Assembly: GCF_001908095.1 (NCBI RefSeq)
Contig: NZ_MKGR01000020.1
Coordinates: 1-54,153, forward strand
Direction: 5' to 3'
Length of the DNA stretch: 54,153 nucleotides
DNA from: Xenorhabdus thuongxuanensis
GTDB taxonomy: Bacteria; Pseudomonadota; Gammaproteobacteria; Enterobacterales; Enterobacteriaceae
Shown here: positions 1-9,431 of the stretch, piece by piece
Position numbering within the stretch: position 1 is the first letter of the stretch
Layout of the letters: each line of letters starts with the position of its first letter
The notes under the pieces: model-generated
The model's input: only the letters and a program-made list of their open reading frames with translations
Database searches by the model: none
Told to the model about the DNA's origin: nothing
Position numbers and translations under genes: made by a program

Positions 1-69
1 GAACGGAATTACGCCAGTATGTTGGCTCTGGCGTTTATCATTGTCTGGTTGCCCATGTGGGCTGAATGA
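1..69 (+). CDS. C-terminal end of an unidentified membrane protein (partial)
   Basis: The first 22 codons are open in frame 1 and end with TGA. They read ERNYASMLALAFIIVWLPMW followed by Ala-Glu, which looks like the last transmembrane helix and short tail of an inner-membrane protein. The rest lies outside the window. In E. coli the gene next to yigL is yigM, but I cannot recognise this tail as YigM. It is convergent with yigL. Confidence 0.4.
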   Translation, partial: ERNYASMLALAFIIVWLPMWAE

Positions 70-149
70 ATTATGACCTTAAAACATCAACAGACCCTAA
101 ATTGATATCACAACCGGTTATTTGATTGGAAAAATGACTTATCAATATA

Positions 150-177
150 AGAAAACAGCATCACATCGGATGCTGTT
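150..177 (-). terminator. Intrinsic terminator of the pldB-yigL operon
   Basis: A perfect 9-bp stem (AACAGCATC at 154-162, GATGCTGTT at 169-177) has a 6-nt loop. Read on the minus strand it is followed by TTTTC, and it lies just past the yigL stop codon. It may also stop the convergent plus-strand gene, although there is no T-run on that side. Confidence 0.7.
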
Positions 178-209
178 GTCAAACAGTTAACTTCGTTAGG
201 CCATTAGCT

Positions 210-1010
210 TCAAACCTGATATATTTTCCGTAAATAACAGGAAACGGCATCATCCGCATTGGAACCAATGACTTCCATATCAGGTAAAATGTCTTTTAAG
301 CGCTGGTGCGCTCCCTGCATGATGCAGCCTTTACCTGCCACACTTAACATTTCCCGATCGTTCATCCCGTCGCCGAAAGCAATGCTGTCGTTTAATTGGT
401 ATCCGATCAATTGACAAACTTGCTCTAATGCATGACCTTTAGAAACACCTCCAGCCATCACTTCCAAACAATTTCTCAATGAAAAACTGACATTAACCCT
501 TTCCCCCCAACGCGCTTTAATCCTCTCTTCTAAATCCACCAAATAATCATGATCTTCACTGGTGTAGTAAACCTTGCATACACCATCTGTGGGAAAATTA
601 TCACGTTGAAAAAGTTGGTAATGGAAAACTGACTCCTGAAAAAACTCTTCTTGTTCAGGATCTTCTCTATTCATTAGCCAATCATCGTTATTGAAGTAAT
701 TGGTCAGGATATTAGGATTATCAAACTCCAATAAACACAAATCACGGGCAATTTCAGGATCTAAGTTATGACTAAATACCAGTTCATCCCGGGTATTGTG
801 AACCCTTGCACCGTTGGAAGTAATCATATAAGCATCAATGCCCAATCCATCACGGATCTGTCCCACATCAATATGATGGCGCCCTGTCGCAAAAACAAAA
901 TGAATCCCTTGTTCCGTTAATAAGTTCAGCGTTTCCTTGGTATATGGGGTTAATTTATGGTCGGGAGATAACAAAGTGCCATCTAAATCTGAAGCAACAA
1001 CATGATACAT
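210..1010 (-). CDS. yigL: YigL, HAD-family sugar/pyridoxal phosphate phosphatase
   Basis: A 266-residue Cof-type HAD hydrolase of the usual family length. Visible motifs are DLDGTLLSP near the N terminus (motif I, nucleophile and acid Asp), TSNGARV near residue 65 (motif II), the Lys in GGVSKGHAL (motif III) and FGDGMNDREML (motif IV, Mg2+ ligands). In E. coli, YigL is a cytoplasmic phosphatase for pyridoxal phosphate and hexose phosphates, and its mRNA is stabilised by the sRNA SgrS. Here it lies 21 bp downstream of pldB on the same strand, as in E. coli, so the two probably share a transcript. The identity comes from near-identical motifs and synteny. Confidence 0.95.
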   Translation of the reverse strand: MYHVVASDLDGTLLSPDHKLTPYTKETLNLLTEQGIHFVFATGRHHIDVGQIRDGLGIDAYMITSNGARVHNTRDELVFSHNLDPEIARDLCLLEFDNPNILTNYFNNDDWLMNREDPEQEEFFQESVFHYQLFQRDNFPTDGVCKVYYTSEDHDYLVDLEERIKARWGERVNVSFSLRNCLEVMAGGVSKGHALEQVCQLIGYQLNDSIAFGDGMNDREMLSVAGKGCIMQGAHQRLKDILPDMEVIGSNADDAVSCYLRKIYQV

Positions 1011-1031
1011 GGTTATGGTTCCTAAACTAAA

Positions 1032-2003
1032 TCAATTCTGGTCAAAAAAATCACAAATTGCATTGAGAGCCTGTGCCCGCAATATATCTTTTTCGAACAG
1101 GATTTCGTGATGAGCTCCCTGGATAATCAGGGGATTTTGGTGAGATGCACAAAAAGCCAATAACTTCCGATTACTTACTATCTTATCTTCACTTGCTTGT
1201 AATACTATGAGTGGAGTTTGAATTTTGCCCGCATTTTCAATCAGATTATCTCCCATTAGCATACTTTCACGCATCCAATGGTAAGTTGGCCCCCCAAGGC
1301 GCAATTCAGGATAATCAGCATAGTAGCGCAAATAACGCTGATAACGTGCATAACTGTGCGTTAATAGGTTGATAAAATAGGGTAATGGCCTCCATTGCCC
1401 CGTTGATAGGGCATAAGCATTTCGTCTTTTGACATTGGGTTCCGCCTGGTTAACCAGAAAATTCGCCAACCAACGGGGCATTGGTAAATTGATACCAAAC
1501 ATCGGCGCACATAACGCCACAGCATGAAAAATAGACTCTTGGTAACGCACCAGAAAACGACTCAAAATTGCTCCTCCCATTGAATGGGCCAGAGCATAAC
1601 AGCGATGAGACTGACGAGGTGCCACTTCAAGCTCAATAAATTTAGCTAAGTCATCCACATAATGATCGAACTCTTCAACATGGCCTTTTTGTCGATCGTC
1701 CAATATTCGCCCTGAACGGCCTTGTCCACGATGATCAATAATGAAAATATCGTAACCTAGATGATAAAAATCATAGGCCACTTCAGGGTATTTCACGTAA
1801 CTTTCACTACGGCCAGGCAAAATGATGAGTGTTTTGTCATGATAGGGAGAACAAAAGGAAACATAATGGATGGAAATATCATCTATTCCTATAAATTGCC
1901 GCTCTTCTCTTGTTCGCCAAAAATCCAGTAATAGTCCATTCGTAAAGGCTGAGAACTGAGGTTCACGGTTTAACCAGCTAGCTTTCAATATCTCAGGCAC
2001 CAT
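1032..2003 (-). CDS. pldB: PldB, lysophospholipase L2
   Basis: A 323-residue alpha/beta hydrolase. The nucleophile elbow AHSMGG puts the catalytic Ser near residue 141, an upstream strand carries DHRGQGRSG, and a C-terminal GAHHEIL supplies the His. There is no obvious signal peptide, which fits an inner-membrane or cytoplasmic-face enzyme that hydrolyses lysophospholipids (2-acyl-GPE in E. coli). It is followed closely by yigL. In E. coli, rhtB and rhtC lie between recQ and pldB; here they are absent and the recQ stop is only about 60 bp away. Confidence 0.93.
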   Translation of the reverse strand: MVPEILKASWLNREPQFSAFTNGLLLDFWRTREERQFIGIDDISIHYVSFCSPYHDKTLIILPGRSESYVKYPEVAYDFYHLGYDIFIIDHRGQGRSGRILDDRQKGHVEEFDHYVDDLAKFIELEVAPRQSHRCYALAHSMGGAILSRFLVRYQESIFHAVALCAPMFGINLPMPRWLANFLVNQAEPNVKRRNAYALSTGQWRPLPYFINLLTHSYARYQRYLRYYADYPELRLGGPTYHWMRESMLMGDNLIENAGKIQTPLIVLQASEDKIVSNRKLLAFCASHQNPLIIQGAHHEILFEKDILRAQALNAICDFFDQN

Positions 2004-2063
2004 TCGTCATCCTCTGTTCTCTAATCCTCGGTTCATTGTCCTTTAGTTATGCAAACATTTCAG

Positions 2064-3890
2064 TTACTCAAATTCTTCAAAATGCTCTCGGATTAATGTC
2101 ATAAATGCATCACCAAAACGCTCCAATTTCCGCTGACCAACACCATTAATCAGTAAAAGTTCATCCGGTGTTATTGGGCACTGTTCTGCCATCTCAATTA
2201 ACGTAACATCATTGAAAACAACAAAGGGCGGAATATTGTTTTCATCCGCGATGGATTTACGTAATTTGCGCAACTTAGCAAATAATTTGCGATCATAGTT
2301 GCCACTGTACGATTTGTTTTGCTGATTGCGGCTTTTCAAGTTTTGGATACGCGGTACGGCAAGTTGTAGAGGCACTTCGCTACGTAATATAGGCCGCGCA
2401 GCCTCTGTCAATTGCAGAGCAGAATAATTGGCAATGTTTTGGCTGATCAGCCCCAAGTGGATAAGCTGACGCAAGACACTCATCCAATGTTCCTGGCTCT
2501 GTTCTTTACCAATGCCATAAACAGGCAGCTTGTCGTGCCCAAAATCTCTAATGCGTTGATTATTTGCACCACGTAGCACTTCTACAATATAGCCAATCCC
2601 AAAACGTTGTCCAACGCGATAGATGCAGGATAGTGCTTTCTGTGCTTCCACCAGACCGTCGTAACGTTTGGGAGGATCAAGACAAATATCACAGTTATCG
2701 CACGCTGTTTGGCGGCTTTCCCCGAAATAATTCAACAATACCAGACGCCGACAGGTCTGCGCCTGTGCAAATGCGCCCATGGCATTGAGTTTATGCCGCT
2801 CAATATCCTGTTGTTCACTTGCAGGTTTTTCTTCTAAACAGCGACGCAGCCATACCATATCCGCAGGATCGTAAAACAGCACAGCTTCCGCAGGTAAGCC
2901 ATCTCGCCCAGCCCGGCCAGTTTCTTGATAATAAGATTCGATATTGCGGGGAATATCAAAGTGCACGACAAAACGCACATTAGGCTTATTAATCCCCATA
3001 CCAAATGCAACTGTTGCCACAACGACCTGCAAATCATCTCGCTGGAAAGCATCTTGTACCCATGCCCGTTGGCTGTTTTCCAGCCCCGCATGATAAGGCG
3101 CAACACTTAACCCTCGCTTTTGCAGACGCTCTGCTGTCTCTTCTACTTTAGTGCGACTATTGCAATAGATAATTCCGCTTTTTCCTTGCTGGCCACGGAC
3201 AAATGACCAGAGTTGATCAAGCGGTTTGTATTTCTCAACCAAGGTATAGCGAATATTGGGACGATCAAAGCTGCTGATATGGATAATTGGCTCACGCAAT
3301 TCCAATAAACGTACGATATCCTGACGAGTAGCTTTATCTGCCGTAGCTGTTAGTGCGATCACCGGAAGATTGGGGAAACGGCGACGAAGTTGCCCTAGTG
3401 CTCGATATTCTGGGCGAAAATCATGCCCCCATTGAGAAATACAGTGAGCTTCATCGACAGCCAATAACATAGGCTGCCAGTCGTGAAGTTGGTCAAGAAA
3501 GTTATCCGTTACCAGCCGTTCAGGGGCGATATAGAGCAGCTTAATACCCCCTTTACGACAACGTTGAATGATATCAAATTGCTGTTCACGATTTTGAGTT
3601 GAGTTCAGGCATTCCGCTTCAACGCCATTCGCACGTAGCTGATCAACCTGGTCTTTCATCAATGAAATGAGTGGCGACACAACCAAAGTCAGCCCATTTT
3701 TAACCAATGCGGGGATCTGGTAGCACAATGACTTACCGCCTCCCGTTGGCATAACCACCAGACAGTCGCGCCCGTCAAGAACAGCGTCAATAACTTGCTG
3801 CTGTCCCGGACGAAATTGCTGGTATCCGAATGTTTTTCGTAATGCTTGTTCAGCCAGCGATGCCGTGCTGATGAGTTCTGCGGTAGACAC
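2064..3890 (-). CDS. recQ: RecQ, ATP-dependent DNA helicase
   Basis: A 608-residue superfamily-2 helicase, matching E. coli RecQ in length. In order: Walker A MPTGGGKS (about 47-54), [14 protein letters not shown] (about 146-159), the SF2 motif V/VI region ending [10 protein letters not shown], a zinc-binding Cys cluster (CRR...CDNCDIC, about 380-405), a winged helix, and a C-terminal HRDC domain (about 530-608). It unwinds DNA 3'-5' and acts in RecF-pathway recombination and suppression of illegitimate recombination. The start MSTAELIST was chosen because it leaves an N terminus of normal size before the conserved [10 protein letters not shown]. Confidence 0.97.
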   Translation of the reverse strand: MSTAELISTASLAEQALRKTFGYQQFRPGQQQVIDAVLDGRDCLVVMPTGGGKSLCYQIPALVKNGLTLVVSPLISLMKDQVDQLRANGVEAECLNSTQNREQQFDIIQRCRKGGIKLLYIAPERLVTDNFLDQLHDWQPMLLAVDEAHCISQWGHDFRPEYRALGQLRRRFPNLPVIALTATADKATRQDIVRLLELREPIIHISSFDRPNIRYTLVEKYKPLDQLWSFVRGQQGKSGIIYCNSRTKVEETAERLQKRGLSVAPYHAGLENSQRAWVQDAFQRDDLQVVVATVAFGMGINKPNVRFVVHFDIPRNIESYYQETGRAGRDGLPAEAVLFYDPADMVWLRRCLEEKPASEQQDIERHKLNAMGAFAQAQTCRRLVLLNYFGESRQTACDNCDICLDPPKRYDGLVEAQKALSCIYRVGQRFGIGYIVEVLRGANNQRIRDFGHDKLPVYGIGKEQSQEHWMSVLRQLIHLGLISQNIANYSALQLTEAARPILRSEVPLQLAVPRIQNLKSRNQQNKSYSGNYDRKLFAKLRKLRKSIADENNIPPFVVFNDVTLIEMAEQCPITPDELLLINGVGQRKLERFGDAFMTLIREHFEEFE

Positions 3891-4259
3891 GCTTTTCCTC
3901 GATCGTTAGAAGCTTAATCCCTGAAAAAACCTAAAAACAGGCTATAAAAATACAGTCGCGATCCAATCGCCTGTATATTGTGTTATTTCACTGTAAGGCA
4001 ATTACAGCATATAACGTAACAAACACATTTCTGGCTTTCCTGTTTGTAATAATTTCATACTAAAAAATTACCACTTATTCTACATGCTATATGGTTATTT
4101 TTTGTAATCCATTTTTTCCTCATGAATTGTTTCTCGAAGCGCTTCACAAACTGGCAAAGTCGATAATGAAAGCATAAGATTAACAAGATATTAACTATAT
4201 GCATCCATTTAACACCCGTTGATTTTACTTTTCATTATCAGGTTATCAGGAAAATCACC
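3891..4259. other. recQ-yigI divergent intergenic region; pldA absent
   Basis: This AT-rich stretch of 369 bp should hold the divergent promoters of recQ and yigI. E. coli has pldA (outer-membrane phospholipase A) between these two genes. No coding trace of it is visible here, and I see no clear operator or RNA gene. Confidence 0.5.
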
Positions 4260-4745
4260 ATGGAAAATATTCCGCCAGTAGACACCATATTAACCCCAGA
4301 AGAAGTCCGTAAATTTATAGGTGAAATCTTTGTTTATCATATGCCATTCAATCGTCTGTTGGGGCTCGAACTACTCCGCTTCGAACCAGACTACGCAGAA
4401 CTGCAATTTTGCTACCAAGAAAAATTGATCGGCAATATGATTCATAAAATTCTACACGGTGGTGCGATCGCTTCCATATTAGATGTTGCAGGAGGGCTGG
4501 TTTGTGCAGGCAATGCATTGACATCAATTGAAACGATTACCATCGCAGAGATCCAAAAACGTCTAACCACATTGGGCACTATTGATTTGCGTGTGGATTA
4601 CCTGCGCCCCGGACGTGGTGAAATATTTACTGCCAGTTGCAATCTGATCCGCTCCGGCAATAAAGTTTCTGTCGCCAGAATTGAATTGCATAATGAAAAA
4701 CAAATACATATCGCCAGTGCAATGGGGACTTATTTGGTTGGCTAG
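4260..4745 (+). CDS. yigI: YigI, hotdog-fold acyl-CoA thioesterase
   Basis: 161 residues with the PaaI/4HBT-type hotdog signature [14 protein letters not shown] near residue 67, then a central strand with [11 protein letters not shown]. This is the usual length for YigI, a predicted medium/long-chain acyl-CoA thioesterase of the cytoplasm. The ATG at 4260 follows a purine-rich CAGGAAAATC. It precedes rarD on the same strand, as in E. coli, but a gap of about 320 bp suggests separate promoters. Confidence 0.88.
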   Translation: MENIPPVDTILTPEEVRKFIGEIFVYHMPFNRLLGLELLRFEPDYAELQFCYQEKLIGNMIHKILHGGAIASILDVAGGLVCAGNALTSIETITIAEIQKRLTTLGTIDLRVDYLRPGRGEIFTASCNLIRSGNKVSVARIELHNEKQIHIASAMGTYLVG

Positions 4746-5066
4746 AATTTGGGGACTTTTATTTTCGGCTTTATGCTTTTGATCTTACAAATTGAAGGTG
4801 CTGACGGGAAATACATAATCTCACTTTTTGCCTCTCACACCTTCGTAATCATTCTCAGACTGTATAAATACAGATATCTATGTTATCCAAACATAACAAT
4901 TTAGCATAAAGTGCTATTTAACTAAGTGGAAAAATTTAATTTATTATTCATGCCATTAACTACTTGTAAATCATTCATCCCAATGACACATTGTATAGTT
5001 CTATGAGCTATCACCTTAACAAGCTCTTCTGATTTTCTGAACATTCTCTCAACATTCAAGGATATT
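4746..5066 (+). other. yigI-rarD intergenic region
   Basis: 321 bp, AT-rich, probably holding the rarD promoter and leader. A palindrome CTGTATAAATACAG lies at about 4859-4872. It resembles half-sites of a LexA box, but its 6-bp spacer is too short. No gene is visible. Confidence 0.4.
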
Positions 5067-5957
5067 ATGAGTAACCAACAGACTGCCAAAGGTATCTTGT
5101 ATGCCTTAGGGGCTTATCTTATTTGGGGATTAGCACCCATCTACTTCAAGACCATACAATATGTGCCCCCCGATGAAATTGTGTCACATCGTGTTATATG
5201 GTCGGTTTTCTTTATGGTGCTGATGCTGACAGTGACTCGCCACTGGCGCCAGGTTTGGGCTGTTGTTCGCCAGCCGAAAATACTGCTGCTACTAGGCATC
5301 ACTGCTTTCACCATTACCAGTAACTGGCTTACCTATATCTGGGCAGTCAATAATGGGCATTTACTGGAAGCGAGTCTGGGGTATTTTATTAGCCCACTGG
5401 TTAATGTTCTGTTTGGTATGATATTTCTTGGTGAACGTTTCCGCCGTATGCAGTGGGTTGCTGTGGGATTAGCCTTTACTGGTGTATTGATCCAGCTATG
5501 GCAGTTTGGTTCTGTACCGGTGATTGGTTTGTACTTAGCGACGACATTTGCCGTCTATGGACTGATCCGCAAAAAAATGGGAGTTGATGCACAGACAGGT
5601 ATGTTGATTGAGACAACCTGGGTATTCCCTGTCGCCCTAACTTACCTACTGTTTTTCACCCATAGCCCAACAAGTAATATGTTGGATAATACTTACTCTT
5701 TGAACCTCATGTTGATTGCTGCCGGTATTATTACGACAGTGCCACTGCTGTTCTTCACCGCAGCCGCTGCACATCTGCGTTTGTCTACGCTGGGCTTCTT
5801 CCAGTATCTTGGCCCAACATTGATGTTCTTGCTGGCAACACTAGTTTATGGTGAGAAAATTGGATCAGATCGTTTGATCACTTTTGGCTTTATTTGGGCT
5901 GCCTTAATTCTGTTTATACTGGATGCGCTCTATACGCAGCGTCGTTTACGGAAGTAG
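5067..5957 (+). CDS. rarD: RarD, EamA/DMT-family permease
   Basis: A 296-residue polytopic membrane protein with about ten hydrophobic helices and two EamA repeats. The N-terminal GILYALGAYLIWGLAPIYFK is typical of RarD ('chloramphenicol-sensitive protein'). The transported substrate is not established. A ribosome-binding site AAGGAT precedes the ATG. A strong terminator follows at about 6000-6041. It marks the left border of the acquired island; in E. coli, yigG, yigF and corA follow. Confidence 0.93.
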   Translation: MSNQQTAKGILYALGAYLIWGLAPIYFKTIQYVPPDEIVSHRVIWSVFFMVLMLTVTRHWRQVWAVVRQPKILLLLGITAFTITSNWLTYIWAVNNGHLLEASLGYFISPLVNVLFGMIFLGERFRRMQWVAVGLAFTGVLIQLWQFGSVPVIGLYLATTFAVYGLIRKKMGVDAQTGMLIETTWVFPVALTYLLFFTHSPTSNMLDNTYSLNLMLIAAGIITTVPLLFFTAAAAHLRLSTLGFFQYLGPTLMFLLATLVYGEKIGSDRLITFGFIWAALILFILDALYTQRRLRK

Positions 5958-5998
5958 TCACATTCTTTCAACGAGCATCAATCTCTATGACATTTCTA

Positions 5999-6041
5999 AA
6001 CTGACCCAACGGGCATTATAGAAAATTTGGGTCAGTTTTTT
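5999..6041 (+). terminator. Intrinsic terminator of rarD
   Basis: The stem ACTGACCCAA (6000-6009) pairs perfectly with TTGGGTCAGT (6027-6036), followed by a T-run up to 6041. The loop is 17 nt. Confidence 0.85.
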
Positions 6042-6135
6042 CATAAATTAATACGCCTTTCTTCAATCCTTTTTCTATCGCCGGACTCGATATTCGGATC
6101 AACCATCGATATCAATCTTCGGAGAAAAAACAATG

Positions 6136-6322
6136 GCGCGTCGAATGCTGTATATACAGCAATTAGATTTAATTCCGTACCTTGTGCTTTCTACAAGAGG
6201 CTATAGTTGCAGGTAAACCCAATAAAGTCACCATCATTTTTTGCATGCGTAAATTACTGGTCATTTTCGATGCAATGGTAAAAACAAATAAACTGTGGGA
6301 CGAATCATTCCACGCGGTTTAA
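6136..6322 (+). pseudogene. Decayed IS110-family transposase C terminus
   Basis: Three fragments in three frames align with the end of IS110/IS116/IS902 transposases. They are ARRMLY (from 6136), IRFNSVPCAFYKRL (6162-6203), and the 38-codon stretch 6206-6322 containing VAGKPNKVTI, CMRKLLVIFDAMVKTN and a terminal TAA. Family members read roughly VRR-LYM, RFNP-FY-RL and GKPKKVAL-ACMRKLL-ILNAM, so two frameshifts separate the pieces. The catalytic N-terminal domain is missing, so this is an inactive remnant. It lies between the rarD terminator and the first island gene and suggests transposon involvement in assembling the island. Confidence 0.75.
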
Positions 6323-6383
6323 GATGAAAGACAGTGACTCATTAGTATCCGGTATTTTTTGACCACAACATTCCTGCATGTTT

Positions 6384-7910
6384 TTAGAGATCACCTCTTT
6401 TACGAACTGCTTTCTTCACAGAATTTGTATGCGATGTAACAAGATCAGTGCTGAAAAACAGTAACAAGAATGCCACTAACAAGCCAACCAAGCCAGCACA
6501 CAGCATTGCCAGCCCAAACCCACTCGCCATTGCAACCCGGTAAATATCACTCAGCCAGTCCTGGCCTACAGGCAGGACATGATTAACGACCGCACGATGG
6601 GCAAGGTCACTTGCCCCTGCCACCCCGGATGCATTGATGGCCATGGTCATGTCATGGATGGCACTTATACCCATTACACTGCCCAATACTGCGATCCCCA
6701 GAGTCATACCTGTCTGTCGAAGAGCATTCATTGTGGCCGAAGCAATGCCTGCCCGTTCAGGAGGTGCATAATTCATGACCATCATGCCAGTTGCCGGAAC
6801 CGCCAGTCCCATTCCGAGCCCCAATAACGCAAGGTCTACCCCAATAACAATGTACGGCGTGTATGGACCAAAGGCCAACATCATACACATGGACAAACCA
6901 ATCAAGCTGTAACCCCCAACCATCAGGAGTTTGAGAGGAATGCGTGCAGTCAAGCGCCCAAAGAGCAGTGATACAGCCGTTGTGGTAACGAACTGTGGCA
7001 TGAGATGCCACCCTGCCAGTGCCGGCGAATCTGCCTGTGCTTGCTGCAGAAATAGTGATAAGAAAAACAGGCTGGCGTAACCGGTAAATCCCAGAACAAA
7101 CGAAGCCACGTTTGCCAAGGCCAACGACCGATTACGAAATAACTCTACTGGGAACAAAGGACGCTGTACGTGCAGTTCAACCCAGATAAAGACTGAGAAC
7201 GCCACGGCAGCAATACCAAAAGGAAGCAACACCTTCTTGGGTGACGCGCTGTACTCACCGATCTCGATAAGGCCATAGCTGAGCATTCCGAGCCACAGTA
7301 TACTTAGTATCTGACCCATCGGGTCAAATGCGGCATGTTCGGGATGCTTTCGCTCAGGAATACCCCACATACCCAGTAAGATGGTCAGGATCCCGAGTGG
7401 TACGTTCACGATAAAGATACTTTCCCATCCGATGTGTTCGATGAGAAGACCGCCAAGAAGTGGGCCGGAGATTAAAGCCAGTGCACTGAATGCAGACCAC
7501 CCTCCAATCGCCCGGGCCCTTTGTTTGGGATCGGGAAAGGCGTGCGTGATAATTGGCATCGCCCCAGGGATCAGCAGTGCGCCGGCAACACCCTGAATAG
7601 TTCTCCCCCACAACAGGGAATCAAGCTGGGTTGCGCAGGCACAGACAATAGAACCTACAACGAAAAGTACGACGCTACCCACCCACATGCGCTTGTGACC
7701 ATATTTGTCTCCCAGCGGACCAGCCGATAGCATCAGCGCCGACAGTGCGATCGCGTAGGCATTGACGACCCATTGCAGCCCACCAAGGTTTGTTTGGAGA
7801 GCCTCCTGCAATGTAGGAAGGGCAACATTGACGATGCTGATATCAAGTGTTGCAAGAAATGTCCCCAAATACGCGGCAGCGATTAGGGCATGAAGACGGA
7901 ATCTTTGCAT
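6384..7910 (-). CDS. MFS drug:H+ antiporter-2 (EmrB/QacA) exporter
   Basis: A 14-helix DHA2-family transporter of about 508 residues. Early motifs are LDISIVNVALPTL (TM1, EmrB/QacA motif) and GPLGDKYGHKRM (MFS motif A). I prefer the ATG at 7910, which has GGTGG about 6 nt upstream, over the in-frame TTG at 7931. It faces away from the rest of the island and has its own promoter with a perfect TetR-type operator at 7957-7973. The position suggests export of the small molecule made by the operon at 12-23 kb, by analogy with EntS-like exporters in siderophore loci. The substrate is inferred. Confidence 0.88.
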   Translation of the reverse strand: MQRFRLHALIAAAYLGTFLATLDISIVNVALPTLQEALQTNLGGLQWVVNAYAIALSALMLSAGPLGDKYGHKRMWVGSVVLFVVGSIVCACATQLDSLLWGRTIQGVAGALLIPGAMPIITHAFPDPKQRARAIGGWSAFSALALISGPLLGGLLIEHIGWESIFIVNVPLGILTILLGMWGIPERKHPEHAAFDPMGQILSILWLGMLSYGLIEIGEYSASPKKVLLPFGIAAVAFSVFIWVELHVQRPLFPVELFRNRSLALANVASFVLGFTGYASLFFLSLFLQQAQADSPALAGWHLMPQFVTTTAVSLLFGRLTARIPLKLLMVGGYSLIGLSMCMMLAFGPYTPYIVIGVDLALLGLGMGLAVPATGMMVMNYAPPERAGIASATMNALRQTGMTLGIAVLGSVMGISAIHDMTMAINASGVAGASDLAHRAVVNHVLPVGQDWLSDIYRVAMASGFGLAMLCAGLVGLLVAFLLLFFSTDLVTSHTNSVKKAVRKRGDL

Positions 7911-7945
7911 AGCAGTCCACCAAGTATCCAAGAATTCGAATTGCT

Positions 7946-7974
7946 ATGATAATAACTGACCGACGGTCGGTCAA
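7946..7974 (-). promoter_or_regulatory. Exporter promoter with a perfect TetR-family operator
   Basis: On the minus strand, -35 TTGACC (7969-7974) and -10 TATCAT (7946-7951) are separated by exactly 17 bp. The 17-bp palindrome TGACCGACGGTCGGTCA (7957-7973; 8-bp arms around a central G) covers the spacer and most of the -35. Related sites occur at 11815-11831 and 11979-11995, so one regulator, most likely the TetR protein at 8302, probably controls all three. Seen: palindrome and promoter. Inferred: binding. Confidence 0.8.
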
Positions 7975-8301
7975 TATTTTATGTAGAGATGAGGTAACTA
8001 CGTGAACACCACACAGTACGCTACTTTGTTCTAGCTGGATAATTCGGACACTTGCAAAATGAGCGTACTCACCATTGATGAACGGTATCTAAGTGGTTTG
8101 TGATTCCTTGTGACAAGCGGACCTGACGTATTTGCAGCAGCATCACTTTGCTGTTCGCATCAAAGCATGTAGGCTATAAACAAGCATGGCACTCATATGC
8201 CATCGCTACTCCATTACGTAGCCAGGCATTTGTGGTATGGTTCTATGAATACAACCTAAACCTGGAACGTTGTTTTCAGCACGTAAGATTGACATAGCAC
8301 A
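7975..8301. other. Exporter-regulator divergent intergenic region
   Basis: About 330 bp between the exporter operator and the tetR start codon. An open stretch on the plus strand (about 8186-8300) gives no family I recognise. No second copy of the TGACCGAC palindrome lies near the tetR start, so strong autoregulation is not evident. Confidence 0.3.
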
Positions 8302-8952
8302 ATGAGATACAAGATAAACCGGCGCGAACTGGATGCCCCAAAGGCTCCACGCACCAAACCTGCTGAAGTACGCCTTGACGAACTGATGGCGGCAGCTGAA
8401 CAGCTCTTCCTAGCACAAGGAGTTGATGCGACGACGATTAACGAAATTGTCGAGCTGGCACAGGTAGCCAAGGGAACCTTTTATCATTACTTTGCCTCCA
8501 AGAACAAGCTCCTGGAGGCGATGGGGGAGCGCTATACTGCGCAGTTTTTAATGCGGCTTGAGGAGGCTGTCAATACTTGCAAACCCGACGACTGGCTTGG
8601 GCGGCTTTGTACATGGATTAGAGTGAGCATTGAAATCTACGTCGAAACGTATCGAACACACGATATTGTTTATACCAACCACCATCATCACAATCGAAAC
8701 AACCAGGAGAAAAATACGATTCTGGAACAGCTACAGACTATTCTCGAAAGTGGTACGCAAGCCAAAGCGTGGCAAGTAGATCAACCACGTATTACTGCAT
8801 TGCTGATTTATGCAGGCGTTCATGGTGCCACCGATGATGTCATCGTATCATCACAATCCAATCGAGAAGTCTTTATCAAGGCTGTCATCGCCAACTGTCT
8901 ACGCATGGTTGCTATTGTTGACGATAGCACACTCTGTAGCCATTCTTACTGA
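8302..8952 (+). CDS. TetR/AcrR-family transcriptional regulator
   Basis: 216 residues. The N-terminal helix-turn-helix domain (about residues 25-70) shows the classic TetR pattern: AAEQLFLAQGVDATTINEIV, then AQVAKGTFYHYFASKNKLL. The C-terminal half is a divergent ligand-binding domain rich in His and Asn around its middle. Most such proteins are ligand-released repressors of a nearby exporter. Here the same palindrome stands at the exporter, receptor and biosynthetic promoters, so this is the best candidate regulator of the whole island, possibly sensing the product or its iron complex. The ATG has no strong ribosome-binding site. Confidence 0.88.
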   Translation: MRYKINRRELDAPKAPRTKPAEVRLDELMAAAEQLFLAQGVDATTINEIVELAQVAKGTFYHYFASKNKLLEAMGERYTAQFLMRLEEAVNTCKPDDWLGRLCTWIRVSIEIYVETYRTHDIVYTNHHHHNRNNQEKNTILEQLQTILESGTQAKAWQVDQPRITALLIYAGVHGATDDVIVSSQSNREVFIKAVIANCLRMVAIVDDSTLCSHSY

Positions 8953-9431
8953 TTGCAAGATCTGTATCCTGTGGGCTACCAAGGATAATTGTTGCTGGAG
9001 TGTCCTCAGAATATGAAACACAATTTGGCTGGCCGTATCGTAGAGAAGCAACCTTGCCAAGATGAAAGCGCCGCGTCTCAAGAACGCGCTTAACGGTTCT
9101 GAACAATCAGATACGAGTAGCTCAAAGACCAACATGCGGCCTTCATGCAATACTGCAATGTGATCTACGAATCGGAGTATTTGATATCATGGCTGTCCAT
9201 GAGCACACACAACCTGTACTCATGGGTCAGTTGTTGGAGTAATATTTAGTAGTTCTTGTCTTTGCAAATCGAGCGCACTGGTCAATTCATCAAGTAGCAA
9301 GTCTGGAGATCACGTACCAGTGCCTATGCGATAGATACAAGCGGGCGTTGCCCGCTATCGACTCAATTTGCAAGAGACTCGATAATGCCGACACAACAAT
9401 TATTTTGTGTAGCAGATTGCTGCGTCTCATG
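8953..9431. other. Gene-free region between convergent tetR and the receptor gene
   Basis: 479 bp without a convincing coding region; short frames on both strands match no family I recognise. A perfect 7-bp stem AGCGGGC-GTT-GCCCGCT lies at 9340-9356. It has no T-run on either side, so it is at best a weak or Rho-assisted terminator for the converging transcripts. The stretch may be debris from an earlier insertion. Confidence 0.4.

Noticed and set aside
4859-4872. LexA-like box CTGTATAAATACAG ahead of rarD
   Set aside because: The half-sites are separated by 6 bp rather than the 8 bp required for LexA, and rarD is not a known SOS gene.
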